DNA from: Lampropedia aestuarii
GTDB lineage: Bacteria > Pseudomonadota > Gammaproteobacteria > Burkholderiales > Burkholderiaceae_C
Length of the DNA stretch: 64,000 bases
NCBI RefSeq assembly: GCF_004803635.1
Contig: NZ_SSWX01000001.1
Location: forward strand, 1-64,000
Direction: 5' to 3'
Shown: one piece after another, positions 9,723 through 18,956 of the stretch
Layout: each line of letters begins with the position of its first letter
Position numbering within the stretch: the first letter of the stretch is position 1
Translations under genes and position numbers: made by a program
The notes under the pieces: generated by a model
What the model was told of the DNA's origin: nothing
Databases searched by the model: none
Seen by the model: the letters and a program-made list of their open reading frames with translations, nothing else

Positions 9723-11192
9723 TCAGTTTTTAATGCGCAAGGCCTCACGCACAGTCAGCAATTTGCGCACCTCACTGGAGTGCGCCAAGCGCCCCTCTTT
9801 GGCAAACGCGTGGTATTGCTCGTCAATGGCATCGAGCTGGTAGAGGTAGTTGACCATCAGCCCCAAGGATTCACGCATGCCTTTAGGCGATGTATCAGCC
9901 ATCCAGTTGATTTGCTGCAAGCTCGCGCCATTGCCAAAATGGAAGCGTGCGACCGAATCAAGCGGGTCTTGCCGGCTTTTTTCTTGTAGCAGGTAGTGCG
10001 CGCACTCGCTGAGCAACCATTGTTGCAAGGCCAGCAAATCGTCCTTGGTCACCAAGCCGCTGCTGCGTGCGCATTCCTGATCCTGCACAATTGTTTGCAA
10101 ACGATCAAAACGGCTCTCCTGCCTGTCGCCTTCCATCATGAAACGCACTTGCAGTGGCAACTGCGCGACATAGCTGTCCTCGTCGAGTGACTCTTTGAGC
10201 CATTTGCTAAAGCCAGGCACGGGCGAGAGCGTGGCAAAGGTTTGCAGTGCTGGGAAGTCCTGCGCCAATTGCGCCACGACCCGCTTGATCAAGAACTCGC
10301 CCATGCTGACGCCACGCAAGCCCGGCTGCGCGTTCGAGATCGAATAGAAAATCGCTGTGGTGGCCAGCTCCGGATCAGTGGTGGGCTGGCTTTCATCGAG
10401 CAGCATTTGCACATTGCTGGCCAAGTGGTTCACCAAGGCCACTTCGACAAAAATCAGTGGCTCGTCGGGCATGCGACCATGGAAAAAGGCATAGCAGCGG
10501 CGGTCCGAATCGAGGCGATTGCGCAAATCGTCCCAGGACTTGATTTCATGCACGGCCTCGTAGCGCATCAGCTTCTCTAGCAAGGCCGCTGGCGAAGACC
10601 AGCTCAGGCGCTGCAATTCCAGGAAGCCTGCATCAAACCACAGCGTCAACAGCCGCAGCAAATCATGCTCCAGCGGCGCCAAACGTTCTTGGTCATCAGC
10701 TCTGAGCAATTCGGCACGCATGAACACCAGCGACTCGATGCCATTGGGCAACAAATTGAACTGGCGCAAAATGCGCTGGCGCGGCGACTCCAACGCCTCC
10801 GCAATGCGGGCTTGCGCATGCAGTTTGTCAATCGGCAAGCGCGCTTCTTGAAAGGACTCAATGGCGTCTTCCAAAACAGCCTCGTCAACACCAAACCCAG
10901 CCGCCAACCGATTCATGAACTGCAAGCGGTCTTCCGCTGTGGCCTGCAGGTACATCTCCAGCAGTTGCCGCACGCGTGCACGAATACGTGTTTCGCTATC
11001 AATCGGGCTGGCTGCCTCTTGCAGCAACCTGTCAACCAGGTCCCATTGCTTGATATCAAAAGCCTGCTCACTGCCGCTGCCCTCTTCCCTGCCATGGAGC
11101 GAGCCCATTAAACGGCGCCAAATCCGCAAAAATCCGGCACTGCGCGAGACGGTCGTCAAGGGGCTGACAGGTGCCGTGCTGGGTTGAGCCAT
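9723..11192 (-). CDS. malonyl-CoA decarboxylase
   Basis: Predicted cytosolic enzyme converting malonyl-CoA to acetyl-CoA and CO2. The 489-residue protein has the helical N-terminal domain (residues ~60-170) and a GNAT-like catalytic domain. Family segments include SSPAALLEKLMRYEAVHEI, CYAFFHGRMPDEPLIFVEVAL, FYSISNAQPGLRGVSMGEFLIKRV and TFATLSPVPGFSKWL. The ATG at 11192 has AGAGGAA upstream, and longer frames run into the 154-bp repeat. Malonyl-CoA ligase and malonate transporter genes, often its partners, are not adjacent, so it may serve general acyl-CoA homeostasis. Confidence 0.93.
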   Translation of the reverse strand: MAQPSTAPVSPLTTVSRSAGFLRIWRRLMGSLHGREEGSGSEQAFDIKQWDLVDRLLQEAASPIDSETRIRARVRQLLEMYLQATAEDRLQFMNRLAAGFGVDEAVLEDAIESFQEARLPIDKLHAQARIAEALESPRQRILRQFNLLPNGIESLVFMRAELLRADDQERLAPLEHDLLRLLTLWFDAGFLELQRLSWSSPAALLEKLMRYEAVHEIKSWDDLRNRLDSDRRCYAFFHGRMPDEPLIFVEVALVNHLASNVQMLLDESQPTTDPELATTAIFYSISNAQPGLRGVSMGEFLIKRVVAQLAQDFPALQTFATLSPVPGFSKWLKESLDEDSYVAQLPLQVRFMMEGDRQESRFDRLQTIVQDQECARSSGLVTKDDLLALQQWLLSECAHYLLQEKSRQDPLDSVARFHFGNGASLQQINWMADTSPKGMRESLGLMVNYLYQLDAIDEQYHAFAKEGRLAHSSEVRKLLTVREALRIKN

Positions 11193-11519
11193 GGAGTTCC
11201 TCTGGAGAAAAAATGTTGTATGGGGTATTGCAAGCACGGCCCTAAGAGCCTGTTCAAAGTCTCGACGCAGTCGCGCAAGGCACGCTGCGTTGTTAAAAAT
11301 CCTCGCCGGGCAGCTAGCCCGACTGCGGTTTTTGCCGCGCACCGTATCCTTTTGGACTCCAACGCGGTCTGCGTGGAGACTTTGAACAGGCTCTAACGGC
11401 TCTGGACGTTTGACAGAGCCTGCTAAACCGTTCAGCGCACAGAGATACATGATAATCTCAGCCCCATGCCTTACATGGCGTAAAGTCCCATCTTGGAATC
11501 AATAAAAAGGGTTTAACAC
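11193..11519. other. divergent intergenic region holding a repeat copy
   Basis: Between the starts of the malonyl-CoA decarboxylase and LapA-like genes. About half of it is the 154-bp repeat at 11243-11396. The remaining 120 bases before 11520 should hold the promoter of the LapA-like gene. AAAAGGG lies 9 bases before its ATG. Confidence 0.6.
11243..11396. repeat. best-preserved copy of the palindromic GAGCCTGTTC repeat (154 bp)
   Basis: It begins TAAGAGCCTGTTCAAAGTCTC and ends GAGACTTTGAACAGGCTCTAA. The terminal 28 bases are inverted repeats with only two mismatches. Both ends are flanked by TAA outside GAGCC/GGCTC. The interior core (TGTTAAAAATCCTCGCCGG, GCCCGACTGCGGTTTTTGCCGC) recurs at 4552-4835 and 12031-12120. 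No coding capacity or transposase is present, so it resembles a MITE or large REP-type element. Confidence 0.85.
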
Positions 11520-12026
11520 ATGAATATTCGCTTGCAGCTGATCATTTTGCTGGTGTTGGCCATTGGTGGTTTGGCTTTTCTCAACTGGGAAGCGCTGACA
11601 GCGGTCTCTACCGTGTCCTTCGGTTTCACCGAAACCCAAGCGCCCCTTGGCCTGATTTTGCTGTCGCTGATGGCGATTTTGGGTGTGTTTTTTCTGGCAT
11701 ACATCCTGTGGCTCAAAGGCACGGTGATTCTGGACTACCACCGCCACACCAAAGAACTGAAACACCAGCGTGAATTGGCCGACAAAGCCGAAGCCTCTCG
11801 CTTTACCGAATTGCGTGAATTTTTGCTGCAACAACACAAAGAAGGCCAAGAAGTCTTGCTCAACAAAATCGACGATTTGGAAGAGCGCCTGCGCCACCGC
11901 GCCGATGACTCCGACAACTCGACTGCCGCGTATCTGGGCCAAATTGAAGACCAGCTGCGCCAAGTGCCCAGTGCCCCCCAATTGGAAATGCGCCCTAACG
12001 TAACCAACAAGAATGATCTTTGGTAA
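11520..12026 (+). CDS. LapA domain-containing inner-membrane protein
   Basis: A 168-residue protein with two N-terminal transmembrane helices (residues ~5-22 and ~43-65) joined by a short periplasmic loop. A cytoplasmic coiled-coil-like tail follows (residues ~75-140, rich in Glu, Lys, Leu). This layout and MNIRLQLIILLVLAIGGLAFLNW fit the LapA/DUF1049 family, whose E. coli member works with LapB in controlling lipopolysaccharide synthesis. The usual neighbours (lapB, himD, rpsA) are absent, so the link to lipopolysaccharide is only suggestive. The gene lies between two repeat copies. Confidence 0.75.
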   Translation: MNIRLQLIILLVLAIGGLAFLNWEALTAVSTVSFGFTETQAPLGLILLSLMAILGVFFLAYILWLKGTVILDYHRHTKELKHQRELADKAEASRFTELREFLLQQHKEGQEVLLNKIDDLEERLRHRADDSDNSTAAYLGQIEDQLRQVPSAPQLEMRPNVTNKNDLW

Positions 12027-12030
12027 GCAA

Positions 12031-12120
12031 TGAACAGCCCAACTGGATGCGGTGTGCAGTAGAAACCGCAGCCGGGCTGCCTGCCCAGCGAGGATTTTTA
12101 ACCAGGCAGCGTGCCTGTTG
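12031..12120 (-). repeat. decayed copy of the GAGCCTGTTC repeat core
   Basis: Read on the minus strand it contains CAGGCACGCTGC, GGTTAAAAATCCTCGC, GCCCGGCTGCGGTTT and a final GGGCTGTTCA, matching the core and right end of the copy at 11243-11396. It starts directly after the LapA-like gene stop (12024-12026). Confidence 0.7.
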
Positions 12121-12172
12121 TGCCCCACCCCGAAAGGCAAGGCTTTCACACAAAGGTAGTTAAAACAGGCTT

Positions 12173-13198
12173 TTATCTGCCGCGCAGCTCGGCAAACAAG
12201 TCCTCGTACAAGGCATAACGGCTGGCTGCAATGCGCGGCATCGCCAATGCCCCCCCATACACGGCAGATGCCACCTCCCCACCGTCCTCTACGACCGCAT
12301 CACGCACCACACAGCCTGGCTCATGGATATGGGTGCAGTTGTAGAAACGGCATCCGGTCGCGTGGCGGCCAATATCGGGCATCCACTGCGGCAGCGACTG
12401 CCACTCGATATGGTTCAGACCAAACTCCTGAAAGCCCGGTGAATCAAGGACTGCGGTACCGGCAGCGCGATCGACCCAGTACCAGGTTGTCGTCGTGGTC
12501 GTGTGTTTGCCGCTGTTCAGCGCTCGGGATATTTCTGCGGTTTGCACAGCTGCGTTGGGCACCAAGCGGTTGATCAAAGTACTCTTGCCAACGCCAGAGG
12601 GACCGAGCACCAAGGTCGATTTGCCGCGCAAGCGCTCAAACAGCGCCGCGCCGTCCGCGCCTGCATGTGTGGCACCAAGCTGCAAACGAAAGACTGGGTA
12701 AAGCGGCTGCATAGCAGCACCTTCAGGTCCTGCCCCTTGCTGATCCGCATTGGGGTTCACAGCAGGCCATAGTTGCCGGTAGGCGGCCAGGCGCTGCCAA
12801 GCCTGCTCAAAGGGTTCGGGCAAATCTTGCTTGTTCAAACCAATCAGCGCCGGAATCCCAGCGGCCTCTGCGGCTACCAAGGCTTTGGCCAATTGCCATT
12901 CGGAAAACACGGGTTCAGCCCCAAGCAAGACCAGCACCTGGTCGATATTGGCAGCGAATGCCTTGGTTCTGATTTCATCCTGGCGATAAAACAAATTGCT
13001 GCGCGGCAGGATTTGCTCAATCGTGCCCTCCTCGCCTTGTCCTGCGGCAGGTGCCAGCCAGCGCACCCGGTCGCCCACCACTGCCTGGCTTTTTTTGCCA
13101 CGCGGGTGGCAAATGCGTCTTGCGCCATCTTCTGTTTCCACTACGTAATGGCGGCCATGTCCCGTGACCACCAGGCCATTGTCTAATACGGGTTTCAT
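12173..13198 (-). CDS. rsgA: ribosome small subunit biogenesis GTPase
   Basis: Circularly permuted GTPase that tests late maturation of the 30S subunit and releases RbfA. In its 341 residues the G4 motif NKQD (about 122-125) comes before the P-loop GPSGVGKST (about 199-207), the hallmark order. An N-terminal OB-fold precedes them. The C-terminal zinc knuckle HATGCRFYNCTHIHEPGCVV supplies the Cys/His ligands. It is 33 bases downstream of the M48 protease gene on the same strand, an arrangement common in Burkholderiales, so the two are probably co-transcribed. Confidence 0.97.
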   Translation of the reverse strand: MKPVLDNGLVVTGHGRHYVVETEDGARRICHPRGKKSQAVVGDRVRWLAPAAGQGEEGTIEQILPRSNLFYRQDEIRTKAFAANIDQVLVLLGAEPVFSEWQLAKALVAAEAAGIPALIGLNKQDLPEPFEQAWQRLAAYRQLWPAVNPNADQQGAGPEGAAMQPLYPVFRLQLGATHAGADGAALFERLRGKSTLVLGPSGVGKSTLINRLVPNAAVQTAEISRALNSGKHTTTTTTWYWVDRAAGTAVLDSPGFQEFGLNHIEWQSLPQWMPDIGRHATGCRFYNCTHIHEPGCVVRDAVVEDGGEVASAVYGGALAMPRIAASRYALYEDLFAELRGR

Positions 13199-13231
13199 GC
13201 CTGTCTTTCGTTGCGCGCTGCGCGAATCGCT

Positions 13232-14539
13232 TTATCCATGGGCTTGCATTCTGGCCAAGCGCTCGGTCGCTGGCGGGTGAGAGTAGTGAAAACGGGCATA
13301 CAGCGGATCTGGCGTCAGTGTTGAAGCATTGTCCTCGTACAGCTTGAGCAAGGCATTGGCCAAATCCTGGCTATTGGTTTGGGCCACTGCATAAGCATCG
13401 GCCTCAAATTCATGTTTGCGTGACAGCTGCGACAAGATCGGCTGAAACAAGCCACCGAACACACTGATCACCATACTGAACAGAATCAATGCCAGCGCGC
13501 TGTTGTTGCCAACGGCCAGTTCAATGCCTGACGTATTCACCGCCATGGCCGGCATCACGCCCAGCCCCCAATAAAACCAGGCTTGGTGCAGCAACCAACC
13601 CAAAGCAGCAAAACCCACAAAGCTCAGCGCAAAAAATGACCACAGGCGCTTGGTAATATGCTTGTATTTGAAATGCCCCAGCTCATGCGCGAGCACCGCC
13701 TCCAATTCAGCCGGATTGAGCTTATTGAGCAAGGTGTCGAAAAACACCACCCGCTTGGCATTGCCAAGCCCGGTGAAGTACGCATTGGCATGGGCACTGC
13801 GCTTGCTGCCATCCATCACAAACAAGCCCTGGGCTTGAAAGCCGCTGCGCGCCATCAAAGCCTCAATGCGCTCTTTGAGCTGGATGTCTTCGAGCGGTTT
13901 GAAGCGGTTAAACAGCGGCGCAATCACCGTGGGAAACAACCACATCAGCAGCACATTAAAGCCAACCCATAAAGCCCAAGCCCACAGCCACCACAGGCTG
14001 CCAGCCATTTGCATCAGCCACAGCACGGCCGCGGCCAATGGAATACCCAGCAAGGCTGCCACCAGCATTGACTTGACGGCATCGGCAAGCCATAAGCGCG
14101 CAGTCATCTTATTGAAGCCGTAGCGCTGCTCAATCACAAAGGTTTTGAAGAGACTCCAGGGCAAGCCCAACAACGCCGAGACCACAGCAAACACCAGCAG
14201 CACCGCCAATTGCTGGATAAAACCGGGTCCGGTCCAGCCCAGCAATGCTTGATTGAGCGCGTCCAAACCGCCCAGCAAAGTCCAGCTGATCAGCACCAAG
14301 GCAGAGAACACGTTCTCCAGCATGCCCAGGCGCACGCAGTCCACCGTGTAATCGGCCGCCCTTTGGTGGGCAAACAAGGTCATGCGGTGCGCAAATGCAG
14401 GCGGCACCACGCCTCTGTGCTGCATGACATGGCGTGCCTGACGCGATGCCAGCCACAACTCAATGCCCAATTGCAGCACCAGGGCGCTGGCAAACAGTAC
14501 GGTGAAAATCCACACGGGTGAATAAGATGAATAACTCAT
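13232..14539 (-). CDS. M48 family membrane zinc metalloprotease (Ste24/CAAX-type)
   Basis: A 435-residue integral membrane protease. Several hydrophobic helices precede the zinc site HELGH at residues 285-289. The third ligand lies in HEFEADAYA near residue 370. The start YSSYSPVWIFTVLFASALVLQLGIELWLASRQARHV resembles Ste24 homologues, which are larger than HtpX. Likely role is quality control or processing of membrane proteins. It is transcribed divergently from orn and upstream of rsgA, a conserved grouping. Confidence 0.93.
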   Translation of the reverse strand: MSYSSYSPVWIFTVLFASALVLQLGIELWLASRQARHVMQHRGVVPPAFAHRMTLFAHQRAADYTVDCVRLGMLENVFSALVLISWTLLGGLDALNQALLGWTGPGFIQQLAVLLVFAVVSALLGLPWSLFKTFVIEQRYGFNKMTARLWLADAVKSMLVAALLGIPLAAAVLWLMQMAGSLWWLWAWALWVGFNVLLMWLFPTVIAPLFNRFKPLEDIQLKERIEALMARSGFQAQGLFVMDGSKRSAHANAYFTGLGNAKRVVFFDTLLNKLNPAELEAVLAHELGHFKYKHITKRLWSFFALSFVGFAALGWLLHQAWFYWGLGVMPAMAVNTSGIELAVGNNSALALILFSMVISVFGGLFQPILSQLSRKHEFEADAYAVAQTNSQDLANALLKLYEDNASTLTPDPLYARFHYSHPPATERLARMQAHG

Positions 14540-14732
14540 GTTGGTGGCGCACTAGGCTCCATGCTAAATACCAATTGCTGTACGCGAAGTTGGCAGTGTA
14601 AGGGATACGCTACAACGCCATATTTGCAGATAGCAGCCAGTCAATGCAATATCAAGCCTTGAAAGCACTTAGTTTGCAGAAAAAATGCGCAAAGGACTCC
14701 AGCGCCGTGTCTGAATGGGCGACAATTCAGGG

Positions 14733-15356
14733 ATGAATACCATCGCCGCCACTTCCGCCTCGACGAACGAGCACAGCGCAGAGACACTCGCACCGACCAT
14801 TCCCGCCACGCTGGCCAAATCAGACGAGAACCTGATCTGGCTCGATTGTGAGATGACGGGCCTGAACCCTGAGACTGACCGTTTATTGGAAATTGCCGTC
14901 GTCATTACGGGGCCGCAACTGCAACCGCGCATCGAAGGGCCGGTGATTGCCATTCACCAAAGCGATGAGCTTCTCAACAAAATGGACGCCTGGAACAAAG
15001 GCACACATGGCCGCAGCGGCCTGATTGACAAGGTGCGCGCCTCGACCATTGATGAAGAGCAGGCCCAGACACTCATTCTGCAGTTCTTGCGCAAGTATGT
15101 CTCCAAAGCCAAGTCGCCGATGTGCGGCAACACGATTGGCCAGGACCGCCGGTTTCTGGTCAAGTACATGCCCAAGCTGGAGGCCTACTTCCACTACCGC
15201 AATATTGATGTGAGCACGCTCAAGGAACTGACACGCCGCTGGAAGCCAGAAATCACCACCGGCTTCAAAAAAGCCCAAAAGCACACGGCCTTGGCCGATG
15301 TGCACGAATCAATTGACGAGCTGCAATACTACCGCGAGCAGGTCATGAAGATCTAA
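14733..15356 (+). CDS. orn: oligoribonuclease
   Basis: 3'-5' exoribonuclease of the DEDDh family that degrades the last 2-5 nucleotides of RNA and the dinucleotide pGp[23 protein letters not shown] holds the first acidic pair. The later [10 protein letters not shown] and [14 protein letters not shown] hold the remaining Asp and the His. The 207-residue protein has an N-terminal extension of about 35 residues relative to E. coli Orn. Two in-frame starts exist (14715 and 14733), and the downstream one is preferred because AGGG lies just before it. Confidence 0.95.
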   Translation: MNTIAATSASTNEHSAETLAPTIPATLAKSDENLIWLDCEMTGLNPETDRLLEIAVVITGPQLQPRIEGPVIAIHQSDELLNKMDAWNKGTHGRSGLIDKVRASTIDEEQAQTLILQFLRKYVSKAKSPMCGNTIGQDRRFLVKYMPKLEAYFHYRNIDVSTLKELTRRWKPEITTGFKKAQKHTALADVHESIDELQYYREQVMKI

Positions 15357-16332
<976 letters not shown>

Positions 16333-16354
16333 TTGAGACGCTACGTCTGCGAAC

Positions 16355-16384
16355 AAGCCATGGCAGTTGCCATGGCTTTTTTTT
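16355..16384 (+). terminator. Rho-independent terminator after adk
   Basis: AAGCCATGGCA (16355-16365) pairs with TGCCATGGCTT (16368-16378), followed by eight T residues. Confidence 0.88.
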
Positions 16385-16449
16385 GGGCCACAAAGATCAA
16401 GCGCCAGGGTTTAGGCCGCCAGACACTAGGCGCTGTTAAAGTAGTGCAT

Positions 16450-17388
16450 ATGACGCCCACTACTCCAACTCCTCCCACATCGACCTTGCACCGCCTTCAA
16501 TCGCGTGTCATGAGCTCGTGGCTGGTCAAAGGCACAATGCACTGGCTGGAGCTCGATGGCATGCGCATGAGTGCCTCAATGGCCTTCTATGCCATGCTAA
16601 GCCTAGCCCCGCTGCTGGTTTTAATGGTTGCTGGCCTAGGCTGGTGGCTGGATCGCTCCACTGTCGAGAGCACCGTCGTGGCGCAAATCCAAGCAGTCAC
16701 CGGCGAGCGGGTTGCCTCCGCCGTAGAACAGGCCATGCAAAGCGCCACAGCACCTGAACAAGGCCTGATTGCCAGCGTGATTGCCTTTGGCGTGTTACTG
16801 ATGGCTGCCACCGGTGTGTTTGTGGCTTTGCAAGATTCACTCAAAGTGATTTGGGGTGTGCCCAAAAGTCCCGAGCAGCCCTGGTGGTGGGTCGCCGTGC
16901 TGCGCCTGCGTGGCGTCGGCTATATGCTGGCGCTGGGTGGTTTGCTGATGGGCTCCCTGGTCTTGTCAACCGTGCTGCGTGTTCTCTCGAATCTGCTGGG
17001 CGAGACCTTGAATTACCCACTGCTGTGGACCGTGCTCAATGAAACCTTGGCCTTCGTATTTGTCACTCTGCTATTTGTTGGCCTGATGCGCATCAGTGAT
17101 GGGAAAAAGCCGTCATTGCGGTATTTGATGGCAGCATCCACAATTGGCGCAGTGCTATTTACGATTGGCAAGCATGCAATGGCCGTGTACTTGTCTGGCG
17201 CTGCCGCAGTCTCGGCCTATGGCGCTGCTGGCTCGCTGGTGGCTTTGCTGATGTGGCTGTATTTCTCCAGCGCCATCTTGCTGCTGTCTGCCAGTCTTGC
17301 ACAATCCCTGGCCGAAGCCGAAGCTGAAGCCGCTCAAAACCGTGCTGGTGAAGTCCTCAGCCCCGCTCCTCAACCACCAATGACATAA
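16450..17388 (+). CDS. YihY/virulence factor BrkB family membrane protein
   Basis: A 312-residue inner-membrane protein with about six transmembrane segments. It has family features ASMAFYAMLSLAPLLVLMVAGLGWWL and, near the end, SAYGAAGSLVALLMWLYFSSAILLLSASLAQ. Once annotated as ribonuclease BN, the family has no confirmed enzymatic function. The ATG at 16450 is the first start after the adk terminator. An ATG at 16510 is also possible, as no clear ribosome-binding site helps to choose. Confidence 0.9.
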   Translation: MTPTTPTPPTSTLHRLQSRVMSSWLVKGTMHWLELDGMRMSASMAFYAMLSLAPLLVLMVAGLGWWLDRSTVESTVVAQIQAVTGERVASAVEQAMQSATAPEQGLIASVIAFGVLLMAATGVFVALQDSLKVIWGVPKSPEQPWWWVAVLRLRGVGYMLALGGLLMGSLVLSTVLRVLSNLLGETLNYPLLWTVLNETLAFVFVTLLFVGLMRISDGKKPSLRYLMAASTIGAVLFTIGKHAMAVYLSGAAAVSAYGAAGSLVALLMWLYFSSAILLLSASLAQSLAEAEAEAAQNRAGEVLSPAPQPPMT

Positions 17389-17493
17389 GCGCCCCAGCCT
17401 TGAAAACAGCACTCCTGGTACAGAGAACACCCGCTACTGCATGCTGATGCGGCAGCTGCTGCCTGAAGGGGTACTGTGCGCTGCAATTTTCAA

Positions 17494-18024
17494 ATGCCGA
17501 CAAACGCTCAACAAATGCATATCCACACGCTGCAAACCCAAGACATTGATGATGTTTTAAAGGTACAAAGCAGCGCCTACCCTACCCACTTGCTGGAAGA
17601 TGCCGATTTTTTTCACAACCGCCTGGCCTTGTCTGCCGCAACATGCTGGTCAGCCCGTGATGCCCAGACTGGGGCCATGCTGGGCTATTTGATTGCCTAC
17701 CCATGGGATGGCAGCCTGCCGCCGAGCTTGAATGTACCGCTGCAGCGCATTCCAGTGCAAGCCACACACTGGTTCTTGCACGACTGCGCCGTGACTCCCG
17801 CTGCGCAAGGCCGGCAGATTGGTCAACGCCTGTACCAAACAGGCATTGCACACGCCCGCACACTGGGTTTGCACAGCGCCTCCTTGGTGGCGTTAGAAAC
17901 AGCAGTAGGCTATTGGCAACGACTGGGCTTTGAGCCACCCGCCAACCCAGCGCCCGAGCTGCACAGCAAGCTGGCCGGTTATGGTGTGGGTGCCCGCTAC
18001 CTCCAGCGCTCTTTGCACTCATAA
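17494..18024 (+). CDS. GNAT family N-acetyltransferase
   Basis: A predicted acetyl-CoA-dependent N-acyltransferase of about 176 residues. LHDCAVTPAAQGRQIGQRLYQTGIAHARTLGLHSASLVAL carries the V-x3-A-x-G-x-G-like acetyl-CoA loop (here Q-G-R-Q-I-G). AVGYWQRLGFEP is the typical strand 5-helix 4 region. Substrate unknown. The start is uncertain: in-frame ATGs lie at 17476, 17494 and 17515, none with a clear ribosome-binding site. It is convergent with the LysE-type exporter gene. Confidence 0.85.
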   Translation: MPTNAQQMHIHTLQTQDIDDVLKVQSSAYPTHLLEDADFFHNRLALSAATCWSARDAQTGAMLGYLIAYPWDGSLPPSLNVPLQRIPVQATHWFLHDCAVTPAAQGRQIGQRLYQTGIAHARTLGLHSASLVALETAVGYWQRLGFEPPANPAPELHSKLAGYGVGARYLQRSLHS

Positions 18025-18095
18025 AAAAACAGCCGACCCACGAATCCACCCGCGCACAGGCAATGGGCACATCATCCATGCTGGTGGCGCTGCCA

Positions 18096-18719
18096 CTATG
18101 CCGATGCCAACAAACGCCCGCCCAACGCAGCGAATACAACACCGCAAGCACGGTTGAGGTAGCGCTGCGCGCGCGGTGATTGGCGCAGCCCCCGGCCTAT
18201 CCAGCTGGCACACAGCACGATTGTGCCGAAGACCAGCACCGTATTCATCACAAAGCACAAGCCAAACCAGGCAACCTGCAATTCAACCGGCCCAGCGCCA
18301 CTGTCGACGAATTGCGGCAAAAATGCCACAAAAAACAACAACAGTTTCGGATTGCTGAGGTTCATCACAATCGCACGCATGAAAAGCCGCAGACCATCAC
18401 CTGCACCGACTTGCTGGTTCGGCAAAACCTGCACAGGCGCATGAAATGCCTGCCATGCAAGGTAGCCAAGATACACCGCACCAGCAATTTTCAACACCGT
18501 CAATGCGACCGCCGATGCGGCCACCAATGCAGCCAAACCAAGTGCCACTGCAGCGGTGTGTACACAAATGCCCACACAAAATCCTGCTATGGCGATAAAC
18601 CCTGCTCGTCTACCGCGGCTTATCGATTGCATCAGCACAAAGGTATTGTCCGGACCTGGAGTAAAGCCCAACAGGAAAATGACCAGCATAAAGCTGGTGG
18701 TAGTTTCAATTGATGGCAT
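18096..18719 (-). CDS. LysE/RhtB family amino-acid exporter
   Basis: A 207-residue inner-membrane protein with about six hydrophobic segments. The near-N-terminal FLLGFTPGPDNTFVLMQSISRGRRAG and the later AIVMNLSNPKLLLFFVAFLPQFV are signatures of LysE/RhtB transporters, which export lysine, threonine, homoserine and similar compounds. Substrate unknown. The gene lies just outside the acid-stress run and has no obvious operon partner. Confidence 0.93.
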   Translation of the reverse strand: MPSIETTTSFMLVIFLLGFTPGPDNTFVLMQSISRGRRAGFIAIAGFCVGICVHTAAVALGLAALVAASAVALTVLKIAGAVYLGYLAWQAFHAPVQVLPNQQVGAGDGLRLFMRAIVMNLSNPKLLLFFVAFLPQFVDSGAGPVELQVAWFGLCFVMNTVLVFGTIVLCASWIGRGLRQSPRAQRYLNRACGVVFAALGGRLLASA

Positions 18720-18861
18720 CCATGCCGCTCCAGAGTGATCGAAGGGTGAAATTTATTCTTTTCAGCCAACTAAGATGCGCCCTGCACCCAACCCTTTAAC
18801 ACGGCTCTTAGCGCTGGATGCGTTTTGCATATCAGTACAACGGGCGCAGCCAGCGATGCCC

Positions 18862-18900
18862 ATGAAAAAAGGCTGAATCATGCACATGATTCAGCCTTTG
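18862..18900 (-). terminator. terminator downstream of gadC
   Basis: AAGGCTGAATCATG (18869-18882) and CATGATTCAGCCTT (18885-18898) form a perfect 14-bp stem. On the minus strand it is followed by a T run (18870 down to 18865). It sits about 60 bases past the gadC stop and marks the end of the acid-stress gene run. Confidence 0.87.
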
Positions 18901-18956
18901 ACCTGGGCAAGCACCGCCCCGATTGTCTAATCAACTAGACAATCAAGGCAAGCTGA

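Noticed and set aside
11193-11450. Longer start for malonyl-CoA decarboxylase
   Set aside because: The extra codons are again translated repeat, and the ATG at 11192 has its own ribosome-binding site.
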